Shown here: one piece after another, positions 1 to 9,737 of the stretch
How the letters are laid out: every line of letters begins with the position of its first letter
Numbering within the stretch: the first letter of the stretch is position 1
Origin: Marinomonas piezotolerans
Lineage (GTDB): Bacteria; Pseudomonadota; Gammaproteobacteria; Pseudomonadales; Marinomonadaceae
NCBI RefSeq assembly: GCF_003362755.1
Contig: NZ_QKRA01000005.1
Location: 163,714 to 227,713, forward strand
DNA: 64,000 nucleotides
Direction of reading: 5' to 3'
The notes under the pieces: generated by a model
The model's database searches: none
What the model saw: only the letters and a program-made list of their open reading frames with translations
Told to the model about the DNA's origin: nothing
Translations under genes and position numbers: made by a program

Positions 1-335
1 CCATGATTGGTATCGATATCGACCCGCAAGCCGTACAAGCAACTCAAGCTAATGCTGAGCGCAACCAAATTAGCGAAGATCGTTATGAAGTTAAACTGCC
101 ACCTTATGAAGGTGACTTAGAAGCAGACATCGTCGTTGCTAATATTTTGGCTGGGCCGTTGGCAGAACTCTCTGGCACAATATCTAAATTAGTTAAACAA
201 GGCGGACTACTTGCACTGTCTGGTATTTTAGAGAGTCAAGCCCATTCGGTTGTCGAGGCTTATAAACCTTGGTTCAAAATTGAATCCATTACAGAGAAAG
301 AAGAGTGGGTTCGCATTGTGGCCAAGAAGTTGTAA
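1..335 (+). CDS. prmA: Ribosomal protein L11 methyltransferase, C-terminal part
   Basis: This is the 3' end of prmA; the gene enters from outside the window and the reading frame is open to base 1. The visible part starts in the SAM-binding fold with [10 protein letters not shown] (the acidic loop after strand 2) and continues to [12 protein letters not shown], the N-[IL]-L motif typical of PrmA. PrmA trimethylates lysines and the N-terminus of ribosomal protein L11 in the cytoplasm. The family is usually close to 290 residues, so roughly the last third is seen. A short gap (22 nt) with an AAGGAAG ribosome site leads to the next gene, so co-transcription is likely. Confidence 0.93.
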   Translation, partial: MIGIDIDPQAVQATQANAERNQISEDRYEVKLPPYEGDLEADIVVANILAGPLAELSGTISKLVKQGGLLALSGILESQAHSVVEAYKPWFKIESITEKEEWVRIVAKKL

Positions 336-357
336 CCCTTAAGGAAGTTTTTGGACT

Positions 358-1581
358 ATGTCACAAAGTATGATTACTCGCTGCCCTAAATGCTCCACGA
401 CTTTTCGCGTGACAGATGACGTGCTAAAAATGGCCAAAGGCAAAGTGCGTTGCGGGCAGTGTTTTCATATTTTCAGTGCCGAAGCGATCCCCCCTTCTAC
501 AACAAATGCCACGCCCAAAATGGCGCAACCCAAGCCTGAATCTAAAGAAACACCCCAAGAAACTTATGATGAGGTTTCTACCGTACACCACGATGGTACG
601 GTTAATCCTGAGTGGCTGGATACACTTTTTAATGAAAGTGATCTTGAACCCTACACGCCACCCGAGCAGCATGCAGAAAAGCCGAAGCCTAGAAAGCAAG
701 CTAGTGAGTCAACGCCCTCCCCTGCTCAAGAACACTCTGGTAATGATGAGGATTTAGCTCCATGGGAGATGGAGCTAGCTGAAATAGAGGACCAATTTAG
801 TGCTAACCGCCCCTCTGAGCCAGTATTTAGTGAAAGCTTTGTACCGCCGAACGCTCCTTCTAATAAACCAACAAAAAAAAATACGCGCTTGCCTGAGACC
901 CTGACGACAAGCCAAACAACCGCTGAGCCAGACTACATGCAAGCACTGCATACGCTAGCCAGCGATATCTCCAAGCATGATACGTTGTCCGATTCGGAAT
1001 ACTCCTCTAAAGAATCCATGAAACAACTAGCCGCTGAATACAGTTTAGCATCGCTCACGGACTCAGATACTTACACGACAGACAAGCGGTCTCGCTATGG
1101 CTGGCTTTGGAGCATAGCCGTATTTTTGTCTCTCGTTATTCTTGCCCTTCAGGTCAGCCTACATCTCTTTGAATCGGGCAGTCGTTCTAGTGAGTTTAGA
1201 GGTTTTTATCGAGCCGCCTGTTCCTATATAGGCTGTACTCTTCCTGCGTTTGAAGATGTATCCAAGATAAACATCGAGCATGTTCGGGTTCAAAGTCACC
1301 CGACGCAAGCAAACATATTGCAAGTCAACGCCATCATGACTAACGAGAGTTCATTCGCACAGCCAATGCCAAAACTCGCACTCGAGTTCTATGACCTCAA
1401 TGGGAAGCCTGTTGCTGCTCGACTTTTCGCTCCACGTAATTACTTACACAAAGACTTTCTAGACATCACTTACATGCCACCTAACACGCCTATTCATATC
1501 GTTATTCCGATACAAGACCCTGGTGCAAGAGCCGTCACCCATCAAATCAAAGCTTTCTCTAGTGAGACTCGGTCTTACTAA
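358..1581 (+). CDS. Zinc-ribbon DUF3426 single-pass membrane protein
   Basis: The N-terminus holds an MJ0042-type zinc ribbon: CPKC near residue 9 and CGQC near residue 34, followed by FHIFSA. A long, low-complexity acidic/proline/serine linker follows (about residues 50-240). One membrane segment is visible near residues 247-270 (WLWSIAVFLSLVILALQV), then a periplasmic DUF3426 domain to the end. Members of this family commonly sit between prmA and dusB-fis in gammaproteobacteria, as here. No biochemical function is established that I can name. The AAGGAAG at 341-347 supports the ATG at 358. Confidence 0.85.
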   Translation: MSQSMITRCPKCSTTFRVTDDVLKMAKGKVRCGQCFHIFSAEAIPPSTTNATPKMAQPKPESKETPQETYDEVSTVHHDGTVNPEWLDTLFNESDLEPYTPPEQHAEKPKPRKQASESTPSPAQEHSGNDEDLAPWEMELAEIEDQFSANRPSEPVFSESFVPPNAPSNKPTKKNTRLPETLTTSQTTAEPDYMQALHTLASDISKHDTLSDSEYSSKESMKQLAAEYSLASLTDSDTYTTDKRSRYGWLWSIAVFLSLVILALQVSLHLFESGSRSSEFRGFYRAACSYIGCTLPAFEDVSKINIEHVRVQSHPTQANILQVNAIMTNESSFAQPMPKLALEFYDLNGKPVAARLFAPRNYLHKDFLDITYMPPNTPIHIVIPIQDPGARAVTHQIKAFSSETRSY

Positions 1582-1734
1582 ATTGTGCATTTAATTGTTT
1601 CATCGAAAATAAGCACAAAAAATAGACAATTTAACCGTTGTCAAGACTTCAAAAAAACGATTCCCCTAGGTATTATTCACGCCCGCTCGACGGTGTAGCA
1701 GATCCTAAACAACAGATTCAGGTATACGACGCAC

Positions 1735-2700
1735 ATGGCCTTTAACATTGGCAATTACAGCATTGAAAAGCCTGTCATACTTGCGCCAATGGCGGGAGTA
1801 ACGGACTTACCTTTTCGACGCCTTTGCCACCAACACGGTGCCGGCTTAGTCGTCTCAGAAATGGTCACCTCTGATGTGCGCCTATGGGATACCAACAAAA
1901 GTCGAATGCGCCTTGTTCATGATGCAGAAGTATCGCCTCGCTCAGTACAAATTGCTGGTGCCGACCCTGAAATGATGGCGCAAGCAGCACAACAAAATGT
2001 GATGCTTGGTGCGCAGATCATTGATATCAATATGGGCTGCCCAGCGAAAAAAGTATTGAACAAGGCGGCCGGGTCCGCGTTATTACGCGATGAAGCTTTA
2101 GTTCGGAAAATTCTCGAATCTGTTGTAAGTAGTGTTGATGTTCCAGTTACGCTAAAAATTAGAACAGGATGGTCTGAGGACGAGCGCAATGGTCTAAATG
2201 TTGCGCGTATTGCCGAACAATCAGGCATACAGGCGCTAGCCGTTCATGGCCGCACCCGTGCTTGTAAGTTCAAAGGGAAAGTCGAGTACGATACGATTGC
2301 TAAAATTAAGCAATCTATTGCGATTCCAGTTTTCGCTAACGGCGACATTCATGATGCCCAAAGCGCAAAACATGTACTCGATTATACTGGCGCTGATGCC
2401 GTTATGATCGGTCGTGCCGCTCAAGGAAAACCTTGGATATTCCAAGAGATCAATCACTACTTAGAACACAACGAACAGTTACTTGCGCCCACCAAGGAAG
2501 AAATCAGAGACATCGTCTTGAACCACGTAAAGGCGCTGCATAATTTTTATGGTTGCTATATGGGAATACGCATCGCACGCAAACATGTTGGTTGGTATCT
2601 GCAAACATTGGCAGACACAACGCCATTTCGCAGCCAGTTTAATCGCATCGAAGATGCACAAGAACAGCTCGATCTGTTGAATGAATTCTTTGTTTCTTAG
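1735..2700 (+). CDS. dusB: tRNA-dihydrouridine synthase B
   Basis: An FMN-dependent enzyme that reduces uridine to dihydrouridine in the tRNA D-loop using NADPH. The start LAPMAGVTDLPFRRLC and the active-site NMGCPAKKV with catalytic Cys about residue 102 are the family signatures; FANGDI and MIGRAAQGKPW (FMN phosphate binding) follow in the C-terminal half of the TIM barrel. The length, 321 residues, is normal. It is followed 70 nt later by fis, the conserved dusB-fis pair of gammaproteobacteria. The 153-nt gap before it holds only a weak TTGTGC/GCACAA dyad and presumably the dusB promoter. Confidence 0.96.
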   Translation: MAFNIGNYSIEKPVILAPMAGVTDLPFRRLCHQHGAGLVVSEMVTSDVRLWDTNKSRMRLVHDAEVSPRSVQIAGADPEMMAQAAQQNVMLGAQIIDINMGCPAKKVLNKAAGSALLRDEALVRKILESVVSSVDVPVTLKIRTGWSEDERNGLNVARIAEQSGIQALAVHGRTRACKFKGKVEYDTIAKIKQSIAIPVFANGDIHDAQSAKHVLDYTGADAVMIGRAAQGKPWIFQEINHYLEHNEQLLAPTKEEIRDIVLNHVKALHNFYGCYMGIRIARKHVGWYLQTLADTTPFRSQFNRIEDAQEQLDLLNEFFVS

Positions 2701-2770
2701 CGCATTAAGAAGCATCTCTGGTAACTGAATAGTTCTCTTTGCTTAATGCAACAAGAGCCTCTATTCAAAA

Positions 2771-3079
2771 ATGGTTAGCTTTAATATAGAAGGTTATTCT
2801 GTGGTAGATCAAACACATACTCAAACGTTTCAAACGACTTCTTCTGAGCAAGCGCAAACACTACGTGACAATGTAGAAAAAGCTTTGCAAAATTACTTTG
2901 CTCATTTAGACGGTCAACCGGTTACTGACTTGTACCAACTAGTGTTAGCTGAGGTTGAGGCACCTCTTCTAGAGTCCGTTATGAACTACACTAAGGACAA
3001 TCAGACAAAGGCATCCGCGATCTTAGGCTTAAACCGCGGTACGCTTCGTAAAAAACTGAAGCAGTACGGTATGCTGTAA
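2771..3079 (+). CDS. fis: DNA-binding nucleoid protein Fis
   Basis: Fis bends DNA and regulates rRNA and many growth-phase genes. The C-terminal half ([18 protein letters not shown] and [20 protein letters not shown]) is close to textbook Fis, with the helix-turn-helix at the end. Start choice is open. ATG 2771 has no clear ribosome site. GTG 2801, ten codons later, is preceded by AGAAGG at 2788-2793 with 7-nt spacing and would give 92 residues. It forms an operon with dusB and ends just before a strong hairpin terminator. Confidence 0.95.
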   Translation: MVSFNIEGYSVVDQTHTQTFQTTSSEQAQTLRDNVEKALQNYFAHLDGQPVTDLYQLVLAEVEAPLLESVMNYTKDNQTKASAILGLNRGTLRKKLKQYGML

Positions 3080-3081
3080 AT

Positions 3082-3106
3082 AAAAAAGGGCGTCTCGCCC
3101 TTTTTT
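3082..3106 (+). terminator. Rho-independent terminator of dusB-fis
   Basis: A perfect 11-bp stem (AAAAAAGGGCG / CGCCCTTTTTT) with a TCT loop and a T-run, starting two bases after the fis stop codon. It separates fis from purH. Confidence 0.93.
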
Positions 3107-3160
3107 CGTTTTACCCGTTCCCCCACTTTAATTGACGTTAATCACATTGCGAGAAGCATA

Positions 3161-4735
3161 ATGGCAAACTCAACCACAACCCCTATTAAACGCGCTCTTA
3201 TTAGTGTTTCCGACAAATCAGGCATTGTTGAATTCGCTCGCGAATTAGCAAGCCAAGGCGTGGAAATTCTTTCTACTGGCGGCACTTACAAACTGCTACT
3301 TGAAAACAATATCAAGGCGGTCGAAGTATCTGATTACACTGGCTTCCCAGAAATGATGGATGGCCGCGTCAAAACGCTTCACCCAAAAGTGCATGGTGGT
3401 ATCCTTGGCCGTCGTGACATCGATGGCGCGATCATGCAGGAGCATGGCATCGATGAAATCGATATGGTTGTAGTAAACCTTTACCCATTTGAGGCAACCA
3501 TCGCTCGTCCTGACTGCGACCTGCCAATGGCGATCGAAAACATCGATATCGGTGGTCCGACTATGGTTCGCTCGGCGGCCAAAAACCACAAAGACGTTGC
3601 AATTGTTGTCGATCCAACTAGCTATGAAGACATCTTGTCGTCGTTAAAGGCAAACGGCGGTTTGACGTACGACCAACGGTTTGACCTAGCAGTAAAAGCG
3701 TTCGAGCATACATCGAACTACGATGGCAACATAGCAAACTTCTTAGGTAAGAAAGTTGAAGGTGGTAGCGAAGACTTCCCACGTACTTTCAACCTACAAT
3801 TCAACAAACAAGAAGAAATGCGTTATGGTGAGAATCCACATCAGAAAGCGGCCTTCTACGTTGAATCAAACCCACAAGAAGCCTCTATCAGCACAGCTAA
3901 GCAGCTACAGGGTAAAGCGCTTTCTTACAACAACATTGCCGATACTGACGCAGCACTAGAATGTGTTAAGAGTTTTGATGAGCCGGCTTGTGTCATCGTC
4001 AAACATGCCAACCCATGCGGTGTAGCCGTTGCCGACAACCAACTAGAAGCATACGATCTTGCTTTCAAAACAGACCCAACGTCTGCATTTGGCGGCATCA
4101 TCGCTTTTAACCAAGAACTAACAGCTGAAACAGCACAAGCAATCGTTGATCGCCAATTTGTCGAAGTTATCATTGCCCCAAAAGTAAGCCAAGGTGCAAT
4201 CGATGTCGTGGCAGCAAAACAGAACGTTCGTTTACTTGAATGCGGTGAATGGTCAAAAGACAAGCCTGCAGCACTAGACTTTAAACGCGTAAACGGCGGT
4301 CTACTGGTACAAGACCGTGATGACGGTGCAGTGACCTCTGACGAGTTGAAAGTTGTGTCCAAACGTCAGCCATCTGAAGAAGAATTAAAAGACCTGTTAT
4401 TCGCATGGAAAGTCGCTAAATTCGTTAAATCTAACGCCATTGTGTATACCAAATCAGGTCAAACGATTGGCGTAGGCGCAGGTCAAATGAGCCGTGTTTA
4501 CTCTGCTAAAATCGCCGGTATCAAAGCCGCGGACGAAAACCTACAAGTTGAAGGCTCCGTTATGGCGTCTGATGCGTTCTTCCCGTTCCGCGATGGAATT
4601 GATGCTGCTGCAGCTGCTGGCATTACAGCCGTTATTCAGCCAGGTGGTTCTATGCGCGACGAAGAAGTGATCGCTGCTGCGGACGAAGCGGGTATGGCCA
4701 TGGTATTCACTGGCATGCGTCACTTCCGCCACTAA
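3161..4735 (+). CDS. purH: Bifunctional AICAR transformylase / IMP cyclohydrolase
   Basis: PurH catalyses the last two steps of de novo purine synthesis: formylation of AICAR with 10-formyl-THF, then ring closure to IMP. The N-terminal cyclohydrolase (MGS-like) domain begins [16 protein letters not shown] and contains [14 protein letters not shown]. The transformylase domain follows with the catalytic KHANPCG at about residues 281-287 and the closing GSMRDEEVI...[11 protein letters not shown] region. The 524-residue length fits the family. purD follows 20 nt downstream, giving the common purHD operon. Confidence 0.98.
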   Translation: MANSTTTPIKRALISVSDKSGIVEFARELASQGVEILSTGGTYKLLLENNIKAVEVSDYTGFPEMMDGRVKTLHPKVHGGILGRRDIDGAIMQEHGIDEIDMVVVNLYPFEATIARPDCDLPMAIENIDIGGPTMVRSAAKNHKDVAIVVDPTSYEDILSSLKANGGLTYDQRFDLAVKAFEHTSNYDGNIANFLGKKVEGGSEDFPRTFNLQFNKQEEMRYGENPHQKAAFYVESNPQEASISTAKQLQGKALSYNNIADTDAALECVKSFDEPACVIVKHANPCGVAVADNQLEAYDLAFKTDPTSAFGGIIAFNQELTAETAQAIVDRQFVEVIIAPKVSQGAIDVVAAKQNVRLLECGEWSKDKPAALDFKRVNGGLLVQDRDDGAVTSDELKVVSKRQPSEEELKDLLFAWKVAKFVKSNAIVYTKSGQTIGVGAGQMSRVYSAKIAGIKAADENLQVEGSVMASDAFFPFRDGIDAAAAAGITAVIQPGGSMRDEEVIAAADEAGMAMVFTGMRHFRH

Positions 4736-4755
4736 TAGATTAATAGGACCCAGAC

Positions 4756-6045
4756 ATGAAAGTTCTTGTAATTGGAAACGGTGGTCGCGAACATGCGCTT
4801 GCTTGGAAAGCGGCCCAATCAAATGATGTTGAAACAGTATTTGTAGCGGCAGGTAATGCCGGCACAGCATTAGAGCCGAAAGTCGAAAACGTCGCCATTA
4901 ACGGTGAAGATATCAGTGCGTTGGTAGACTTTGCTAAAGCAAATGACATAGCACTAACAATTGTTGGACCAGAAGCACCGTTAGTCATTGGTGTCGTTGA
5001 TGCGTTTGAAAAAGAAGGATTGGCGATTTTCGGCCCTACTCAAGCTGCCGCTCAGCTTGAAGGCTCTAAAGCGTTCACAAAAGATTTCTTAGCACGCCAT
5101 AACATCCCAACTGGATCATACGGTAACTTTACCGAGATTCCCGCTGCAATCGATTACATCAAGCAGCATGGTGCTCCGATTGTTGTTAAAGCTGATGGCC
5201 TGGCCGCTGGTAAAGGCGTCATCTTAGCGCAAACAGAAGAAGAAGCGATCGCTGCTGTCGAAGACATGCTAGCGGGCAACGCGTTTGGCGATGCTGGATC
5301 ACGCGTAGTGATTGAAGAGTTTCTTGTCGGTGAAGAAGCTAGCTTTATTGTTATGGTTGACGGCGAAACCGTGCTTCCTATGGCATCCAGCCAAGACCAT
5401 AAAGCCCGTGACAACGGTGATTCTGGCCCGAATACAGGCGGCATGGGCGCTTACTCACCTGCTCCAGTGGTTACACCTGAAATCCATGATCGAATCATGA
5501 ATGAAGTTATCATGCCGACGGTTAAAGGAATGAATGCAGAGGGCAACCGCTATCGTGGCTTTCTTTATGCTGGCGTTATGGTGGCACCAGATGGCACACC
5601 AAAGGTATTGGAATACAATTGCCGCTTTGGTGATCCAGAAACACAACCTATCATGATGCGCCTACGCTCTGATTTGGTTCAAATGTGTTTAGCCGCCGTA
5701 AATGGGCAACTTGATACTGTTGAAGCAGACTGGGATCCTCGTGCGAGCCTAGGCGTTGTTTTAGCGGCTGGCGGGTACCCTGCCTCCTATAATAAAGGCG
5801 ATGTCATTTCAGGACACGACGCCAAGCTACCAGCTCATCAAAAAGTGTTCCATGCGGGAACATCTGAGAAAGGCGGTAACGTGGTCACAAACGGTGGCCG
5901 AGTTCTTTGTGCCGTATCACTAGGTGATTCTGTTGCACAAGCCCAAGCGGGTGCGTACGACGTCGTAAACAAAATATCATGGGATAACGTTTACTTCCGC
6001 ACCGATATTGGCCATCGCGCGGTATCACGCGAACAGTCAGAGTAA
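4756..6045 (+). CDS. purD: Phosphoribosylamine-glycine ligase
   Basis: GARS, an ATP-grasp enzyme that joins glycine to phosphoribosylamine, the second step of purine synthesis. Visible marks are VIGNGGREHALAWK at the N-terminus, GPEAPLV, the ATP-grasp loop VKADGLAAGKGV, and GGMGAYSPAP, plus EYNCRFGDPETQ that binds metal and ATP. The length of 429 residues is standard. It is co-transcribed with purH and ends at a bidirectional terminator. Confidence 0.98.
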   Translation: MKVLVIGNGGREHALAWKAAQSNDVETVFVAAGNAGTALEPKVENVAINGEDISALVDFAKANDIALTIVGPEAPLVIGVVDAFEKEGLAIFGPTQAAAQLEGSKAFTKDFLARHNIPTGSYGNFTEIPAAIDYIKQHGAPIVVKADGLAAGKGVILAQTEEEAIAAVEDMLAGNAFGDAGSRVVIEEFLVGEEASFIVMVDGETVLPMASSQDHKARDNGDSGPNTGGMGAYSPAPVVTPEIHDRIMNEVIMPTVKGMNAEGNRYRGFLYAGVMVAPDGTPKVLEYNCRFGDPETQPIMMRLRSDLVQMCLAAVNGQLDTVEADWDPRASLGVVLAAGGYPASYNKGDVISGHDAKLPAHQKVFHAGTSEKGGNVVTNGGRVLCAVSLGDSVAQAQAGAYDVVNKISWDNVYFRTDIGHRAVSREQSE

Positions 6046-6060
6046 ATATCCACTCCATCA

Positions 6061-6094
6061 AAAAAAGGCTGCATTTCTAAATGCAGCCTTTTTT
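6061..6094. terminator. Bidirectional terminator between purD and the convergent gene
   Basis: AAAAAAGGCTGCATTT pairs perfectly with AAATGCAGCCTTTTTT across a two-base centre (the effective loop is a little larger). A-run on one side and T-run on the other fit termination of purD and of the leftward gene that ends at 6130. Confidence 0.9.
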
Positions 6095-6129
6095 ATAATC
6101 TAAGAACTGATCTAGTGTTGGCGAATAAC

Positions 6130-6378
6130 TTATTTGAGACTCGCCTGTTTAGCATCTAACCATGCTTTAAATTTTTTACCAAGTTCCAGCACTATCAGAC
6201 CAAAAATTACGCCGCCCATCCAATCTAGATCCAACAAAAAACCGATGGCTGCTAGCATGCCGTAAAAATACATTAAGTTTGTTCGAGTTTGTCCCGTTCT
6301 AACACGTGTAAACCAAGTGATCACAAGTAAGGCGATACACCACCAAACATAATACTCCACCAAGATTGGATATAGCAT
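6130..6378 (-). CDS. Small inner-membrane protein, function unknown
   Basis: An 82-residue protein with three likely membrane segments: about residues 4-22 (ILVEYYVWWCIALLVITWF), 36-50 and 52-68. A basic tail ends KKFKAWLDAKQASLK. I do not recognise a family. It faces purD tail to tail and lies just upstream and divergent from the sensor gene starting near 6424, so the 6379-6411 gap must carry both promoters or share them with coding DNA. Base use resembles the neighbours. Confidence 0.6.
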   Translation of the reverse strand: MLYPILVEYYVWWCIALLVITWFTRVRTGQTRTNLMYFYGMLAAIGFLLDLDWMGGVIFGLIVLELGKKFKAWLDAKQASLK

Positions 6379-6423
6379 TTCACACCCTAACTAGTTAATA
6401 ATGTAGCCCTCATGGAGGCTCTT

Positions 6424-8646
6424 TTGACTAAATCTTTTATACAGACAATTATTCTACTCGCTCTCATGGCGTTAACCAACTACGTCCAAGCGAACCCTCG
6501 CATGGCGATTCTAGACGACCAGAATCAAGAAATTAATATTGGCTATATTGGCAGCTACTACATTGATGAGTCAGGCAGACTCTCGCTTGCCGATATTGAT
6601 TCCGAGCAGCTTCTAAAACGTTTTATCCCTCTTAACGAGCCATTTCTACAGTTTGGTATCGTCAAAGGGAGCGTTTGGCTTCGTATTGATATAGCTCAAA
6701 AAATCACTCATTTACACCCTATTGCTCTACATGTTAAAGCCCCTAGAGTTCAATCTTTAGAAGTCTATGCTCCGGGGTTAATCAGTCAAAAAATATACAC
6801 TGAAATGGGTGAGGCTCACCCTTTTAGCAATCGGCTAGTCTCTTATCCAGACTATATTATCCCGCTACCAGCTAACGCCCCTCCCGTGTATACCTTGTAT
6901 TTGAAAATAAATTCACGATCCCCCATTAATTTGATTGGTGAAGTGAAGTCTCTTTCAAAGCTCACATTAGACATCCAAACCGACACCATGCTAACCGGGT
7001 TTCTGCTCGGTATATTACTCCTGTTATTTGGTAGCAATGTATTCTTCTACATCAAGACTCGGCACCCCATGTACTTTGTCTATGGTTCTCTACTTATTGG
7101 TATTGCGTTTCTGCATTTGGCGTTACATGGCTATATTTTCCAGTTGTTACCAAACTTTGTCGGCTTACAAGAACGGGTATACAATCTCTCCGCGCTTGGT
7201 TGTGCCGCAGCCATAACGTATTTCTCAAGATTGTATTTAGAAACCCCGATTTACCTACCAAAAATTGATCGTTATTTGCTGGGTTTGGGGTTTATGAATA
7301 TCGCGTTGGCATTGATGTTCGTTGCATCACCAAGTCAACTTCCGATTGCACTATTATCACTGAGTGCCTTTGCAACGTTATCCATTTTATTCGTTATTTC
7401 CATCTACGCAGTCATCAAAAAGGTTCCGTACGCCCCATACTATCTTGTCGCTAGAATGACTCTCACCATCGGCCACACCGGATGGTTACTCAGCAACTAT
7501 GGCATTGTGCCGAATATCCTTTGGTTCGAGTGGGGCCTTACTACATCAATCATCTTAGAAGCCCTCGTACACTTTGTGGGTATCTTGACTCGCCTGAAGC
7601 CTCTTATCGGTAGCACTGTTAAAACTGAATCCACCGTGCAACATAACAGTGACGTATTCGAAGACATTGCTGCGAGGATGAAACGACAAGTAGCAACCTT
7701 GAAAGAATATCAAGGGCAAATCGATGCTAAGAGCCAAGAGCATGTTAACAAAGCACAAAAAAACCTTGAGCATATTTCTGAGCGTATTCACTTATTACAT
7801 AAGATCCATACCGGATCCGTTTTGTCTCCCCCTACGCCCGCAATGAACCTACTATTACTGATTGATCGTGCCGACAGTGAGTTCAGAGCGATGGACTTGG
7901 ACGACTCAGTCATTGAACTCAATTCACACTCCACAGCCAGTTGGGAAATATACAAAGATACGGCGCTCATTTCGCACCTTTATCTCACTATAATGAACGA
8001 GTTGAAGCACTACACCGATCAAACCCTACTGATCGAAAGCGACATTATTAGCAATGAAAGGGAAGGCCAAAGATGGCTACAAATTACCGCTAGTCCAATT
8101 CCGGGGTCCGCCATACTCAATAGCCAAAAAGGCTTGGGCTTGCGTTACCTTGAAGAGGTTTTTGAATATCTCGGTGGCCAAATAACGACTACAGGAGATG
8201 GCCGGGACCGTTCCATGGATTTTCATATTCCTGTTTCAGCTCGCTATCTCGAGCCGAGTGCACTGGCTAAGAAAACCCATACAGAAGAAGTTAACTTAGT
8301 CCTAATTGGTCAGTACTCAGAGCTTCTCGCGTACACTCAAGACTACCTTACCTCTAAACTCTTTGCGGTATCACATATCGATCAAGTCGAAGACATTCAC
8401 CGATTATTTCAACACAGAGCAAAACAAACTCGATTCGCCGTACTACTATTTGATGACCATATTAACTTTGGCGCCTCGGACCTCTCGAACTTCAAACGTG
8501 AGTTGGGTATAAAAGATCGCTGCCTGCTGATTTCAAACAATGTTAAAATGTCGGTGAAGCATGCCCAAGCGCTTGGTTTTGACAATTGTATCGCTAGCAC
8601 GCACATTGAATCTAAACTCATTGTTGAGCTTGAGCGTTTAACGTAA
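6424..8646 (+). CDS. 7TMR-DISM sensor with degenerate kinase and receiver-like ends
   Basis: The layout is a signal peptide (FIQTIILLALMALTNYVQA), a 7TMR-DISMED2-type periplasmic sensing domain (about 35-165), seven membrane segments (about 190-390), a helical linker, a region like a histidine-kinase ATPase domain (GLGLRYLEEVFEYLGGQ in the G2-box place), and a C-terminal receiver-like domain in which LLFDDH sits where the phospho-Asp strand should be. I see no phospho-acceptor H-box and no N-box, so it is probably a pseudo-kinase. TTG 6424 has GGAGG at 6414-6418 and gives a cleaner signal peptide than the in-frame ATG at 6412. It stands alone before hinT. Confidence 0.75.
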   Translation: MTKSFIQTIILLALMALTNYVQANPRMAILDDQNQEINIGYIGSYYIDESGRLSLADIDSEQLLKRFIPLNEPFLQFGIVKGSVWLRIDIAQKITHLHPIALHVKAPRVQSLEVYAPGLISQKIYTEMGEAHPFSNRLVSYPDYIIPLPANAPPVYTLYLKINSRSPINLIGEVKSLSKLTLDIQTDTMLTGFLLGILLLLFGSNVFFYIKTRHPMYFVYGSLLIGIAFLHLALHGYIFQLLPNFVGLQERVYNLSALGCAAAITYFSRLYLETPIYLPKIDRYLLGLGFMNIALALMFVASPSQLPIALLSLSAFATLSILFVISIYAVIKKVPYAPYYLVARMTLTIGHTGWLLSNYGIVPNILWFEWGLTTSIILEALVHFVGILTRLKPLIGSTVKTESTVQHNSDVFEDIAARMKRQVATLKEYQGQIDAKSQEHVNKAQKNLEHISERIHLLHKIHTGSVLSPPTPAMNLLLLIDRADSEFRAMDLDDSVIELNSHSTASWEIYKDTALISHLYLTIMNELKHYTDQTLLIESDIISNEREGQRWLQITASPIPGSAILNSQKGLGLRYLEEVFEYLGGQITTTGDGRDRSMDFHIPVSARYLEPSALAKKTHTEEVNLVLIGQYSELLAYTQDYLTSKLFAVSHIDQVEDIHRLFQHRAKQTRFAVLLFDDHINFGASDLSNFKRELGIKDRCLLISNNVKMSVKHAQALGFDNCIASTHIESKLIVELERLT

Positions 8647-8742
8647 CGTCTTAAATAGACTTGCCAAAGATCAATAGAAAACCACTACGTTATTGAGAAT
8701 ACAGTGAAGCAACTCGATAATGTACTTTAACTAGGAGCTCCC

Positions 8743-9084
8743 ATGGATTGTTTATTTTGTAAACTTGTGAAAGGTGAAATACCTGCCACCATTCTTTATC
8801 AAGACGAAGATGTCATTGCATTTGAAGATATTGCTCCGCAAGCTCCTACTCATTTTTTAGTTATTCCAAAACGCCATATAACAACACTGAACGACATCAC
8901 TGAAAGCGATACAAATGTGATCGGCAAACTTACGCTCGTCGCTGCAAAGGTCGCCAAAGAAAAAGGCATTGCAGACGACGGCTACCGTGTCGCGATGAAC
9001 TGCAACGAAATGGGTGGACAAACTGTCTACCATATCCACATGCATGTTCTCGGTGGACGTAATATGACTTGGCCTCCAGGCTAG
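8743..9084 (+). CDS. hinT: HIT-family purine nucleoside phosphoramidase HinT
   Basis: A HIT-domain nucleotide hydrolase that acts on AMP-linked phosphoramidates such as lysyl-AMP. DCLFCKLVKGEIPA at the N-terminus and the histidine triad H-I-H-M-H at about residues 97-101 (YHIHMHVLGG) mark the family, and MTWPPG is the usual C-terminus. The length of 113 residues is normal. A GGAGCTCCC sequence precedes the ATG. coq7 begins 11 nt after the stop, so the two are probably co-transcribed. Confidence 0.96.
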   Translation: MDCLFCKLVKGEIPATILYQDEDVIAFEDIAPQAPTHFLVIPKRHITTLNDITESDTNVIGKLTLVAAKVAKEKGIADDGYRVAMNCNEMGGQTVYHIHMHVLGGRNMTWPPG

Positions 9085-9095
9085 CAAGGAACTCT

Positions 9096-9734
9096 ATGAT
9101 CCAATTTAATCGAATAGACAAAGCAGTGCTTCAACTTGATAGAGCTTTGCAAACACTGGTCCCAAAAACGGCTAAAGCGGCACGAATCTCGCCTGCATCG
9201 CAGCATCAAGACACGCCACTAGCCCCCGATAGCCTCAAGCACGCAGCGGGGTTAATGCGTATAAACCATACTGGGGAGGTCTGTGCACAGGCACTCTATG
9301 CAGGACAAGCAACGACAGCAAAGCTAGAGGCTGTCAGAGCTGAAATGGAACATGCCGCAGATGAAGAAATCGATCACCTAGTCTGGTGTGAAGAACGACT
9401 ATACGAGTTAAACAGTCGTCCGAGTATTTTAAACCCGTTTTTCTATAGCGCATCTTATTGTATCGGCGCCGGAGCTGGGTTGATAAGTGACCGTTTAAGC
9501 TTAGGTTTCGTTGCAGCGACAGAAGATCAGGTTTGCCTTCATCTAGATAAACATATGGCAGCGCTCCCTCAAGAAGACCTGCGCTCTCGCTCAGTGTTAG
9601 AGCAAATGCACATAGATGAAGCTCGCCACCGCCAAATGGCATTAGACTCAGGTGGCTATCAATTTCCAAAACCCATTATGAGCATCATGACGCAGATTTC
9701 AAAAGTCATGACTTTTTCAACTTACCGGATTTAG
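9096..9734 (+). CDS. coq7: 3-demethoxyubiquinol 3-hydroxylase Coq7
   Basis: A di-iron carboxylate monooxygenase that makes the penultimate step of ubiquinone synthesis at the membrane. Iron ligands are visible: E61 in NHTGEVCAQALY, E91 and H94 in DEEIDHLVW, and E175/H178 in IDEARHRQMA. The start at 9096 has AAGGA five bases upstream; an in-frame ATG at 9069 would overlap hinT and has no ribosome site. The resulting 212 residues fit bacterial Coq7. It sits three bases before pdxH, so hinT-coq7-pdxH looks like one unit. Confidence 0.96.
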   Translation: MIQFNRIDKAVLQLDRALQTLVPKTAKAARISPASQHQDTPLAPDSLKHAAGLMRINHTGEVCAQALYAGQATTAKLEAVRAEMEHAADEEIDHLVWCEERLYELNSRPSILNPFFYSASYCIGAGAGLISDRLSLGFVAATEDQVCLHLDKHMAALPQEDLRSRSVLEQMHIDEARHRQMALDSGGYQFPKPIMSIMTQISKVMTFSTYRI

Positions 9735-9737
9735 ACT

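Noticed and set aside
3925..4362. Leftward open frame of 145 codons opposite purH
   Set aside because: Shadow of purH; composition follows the codon pattern of the other strand.
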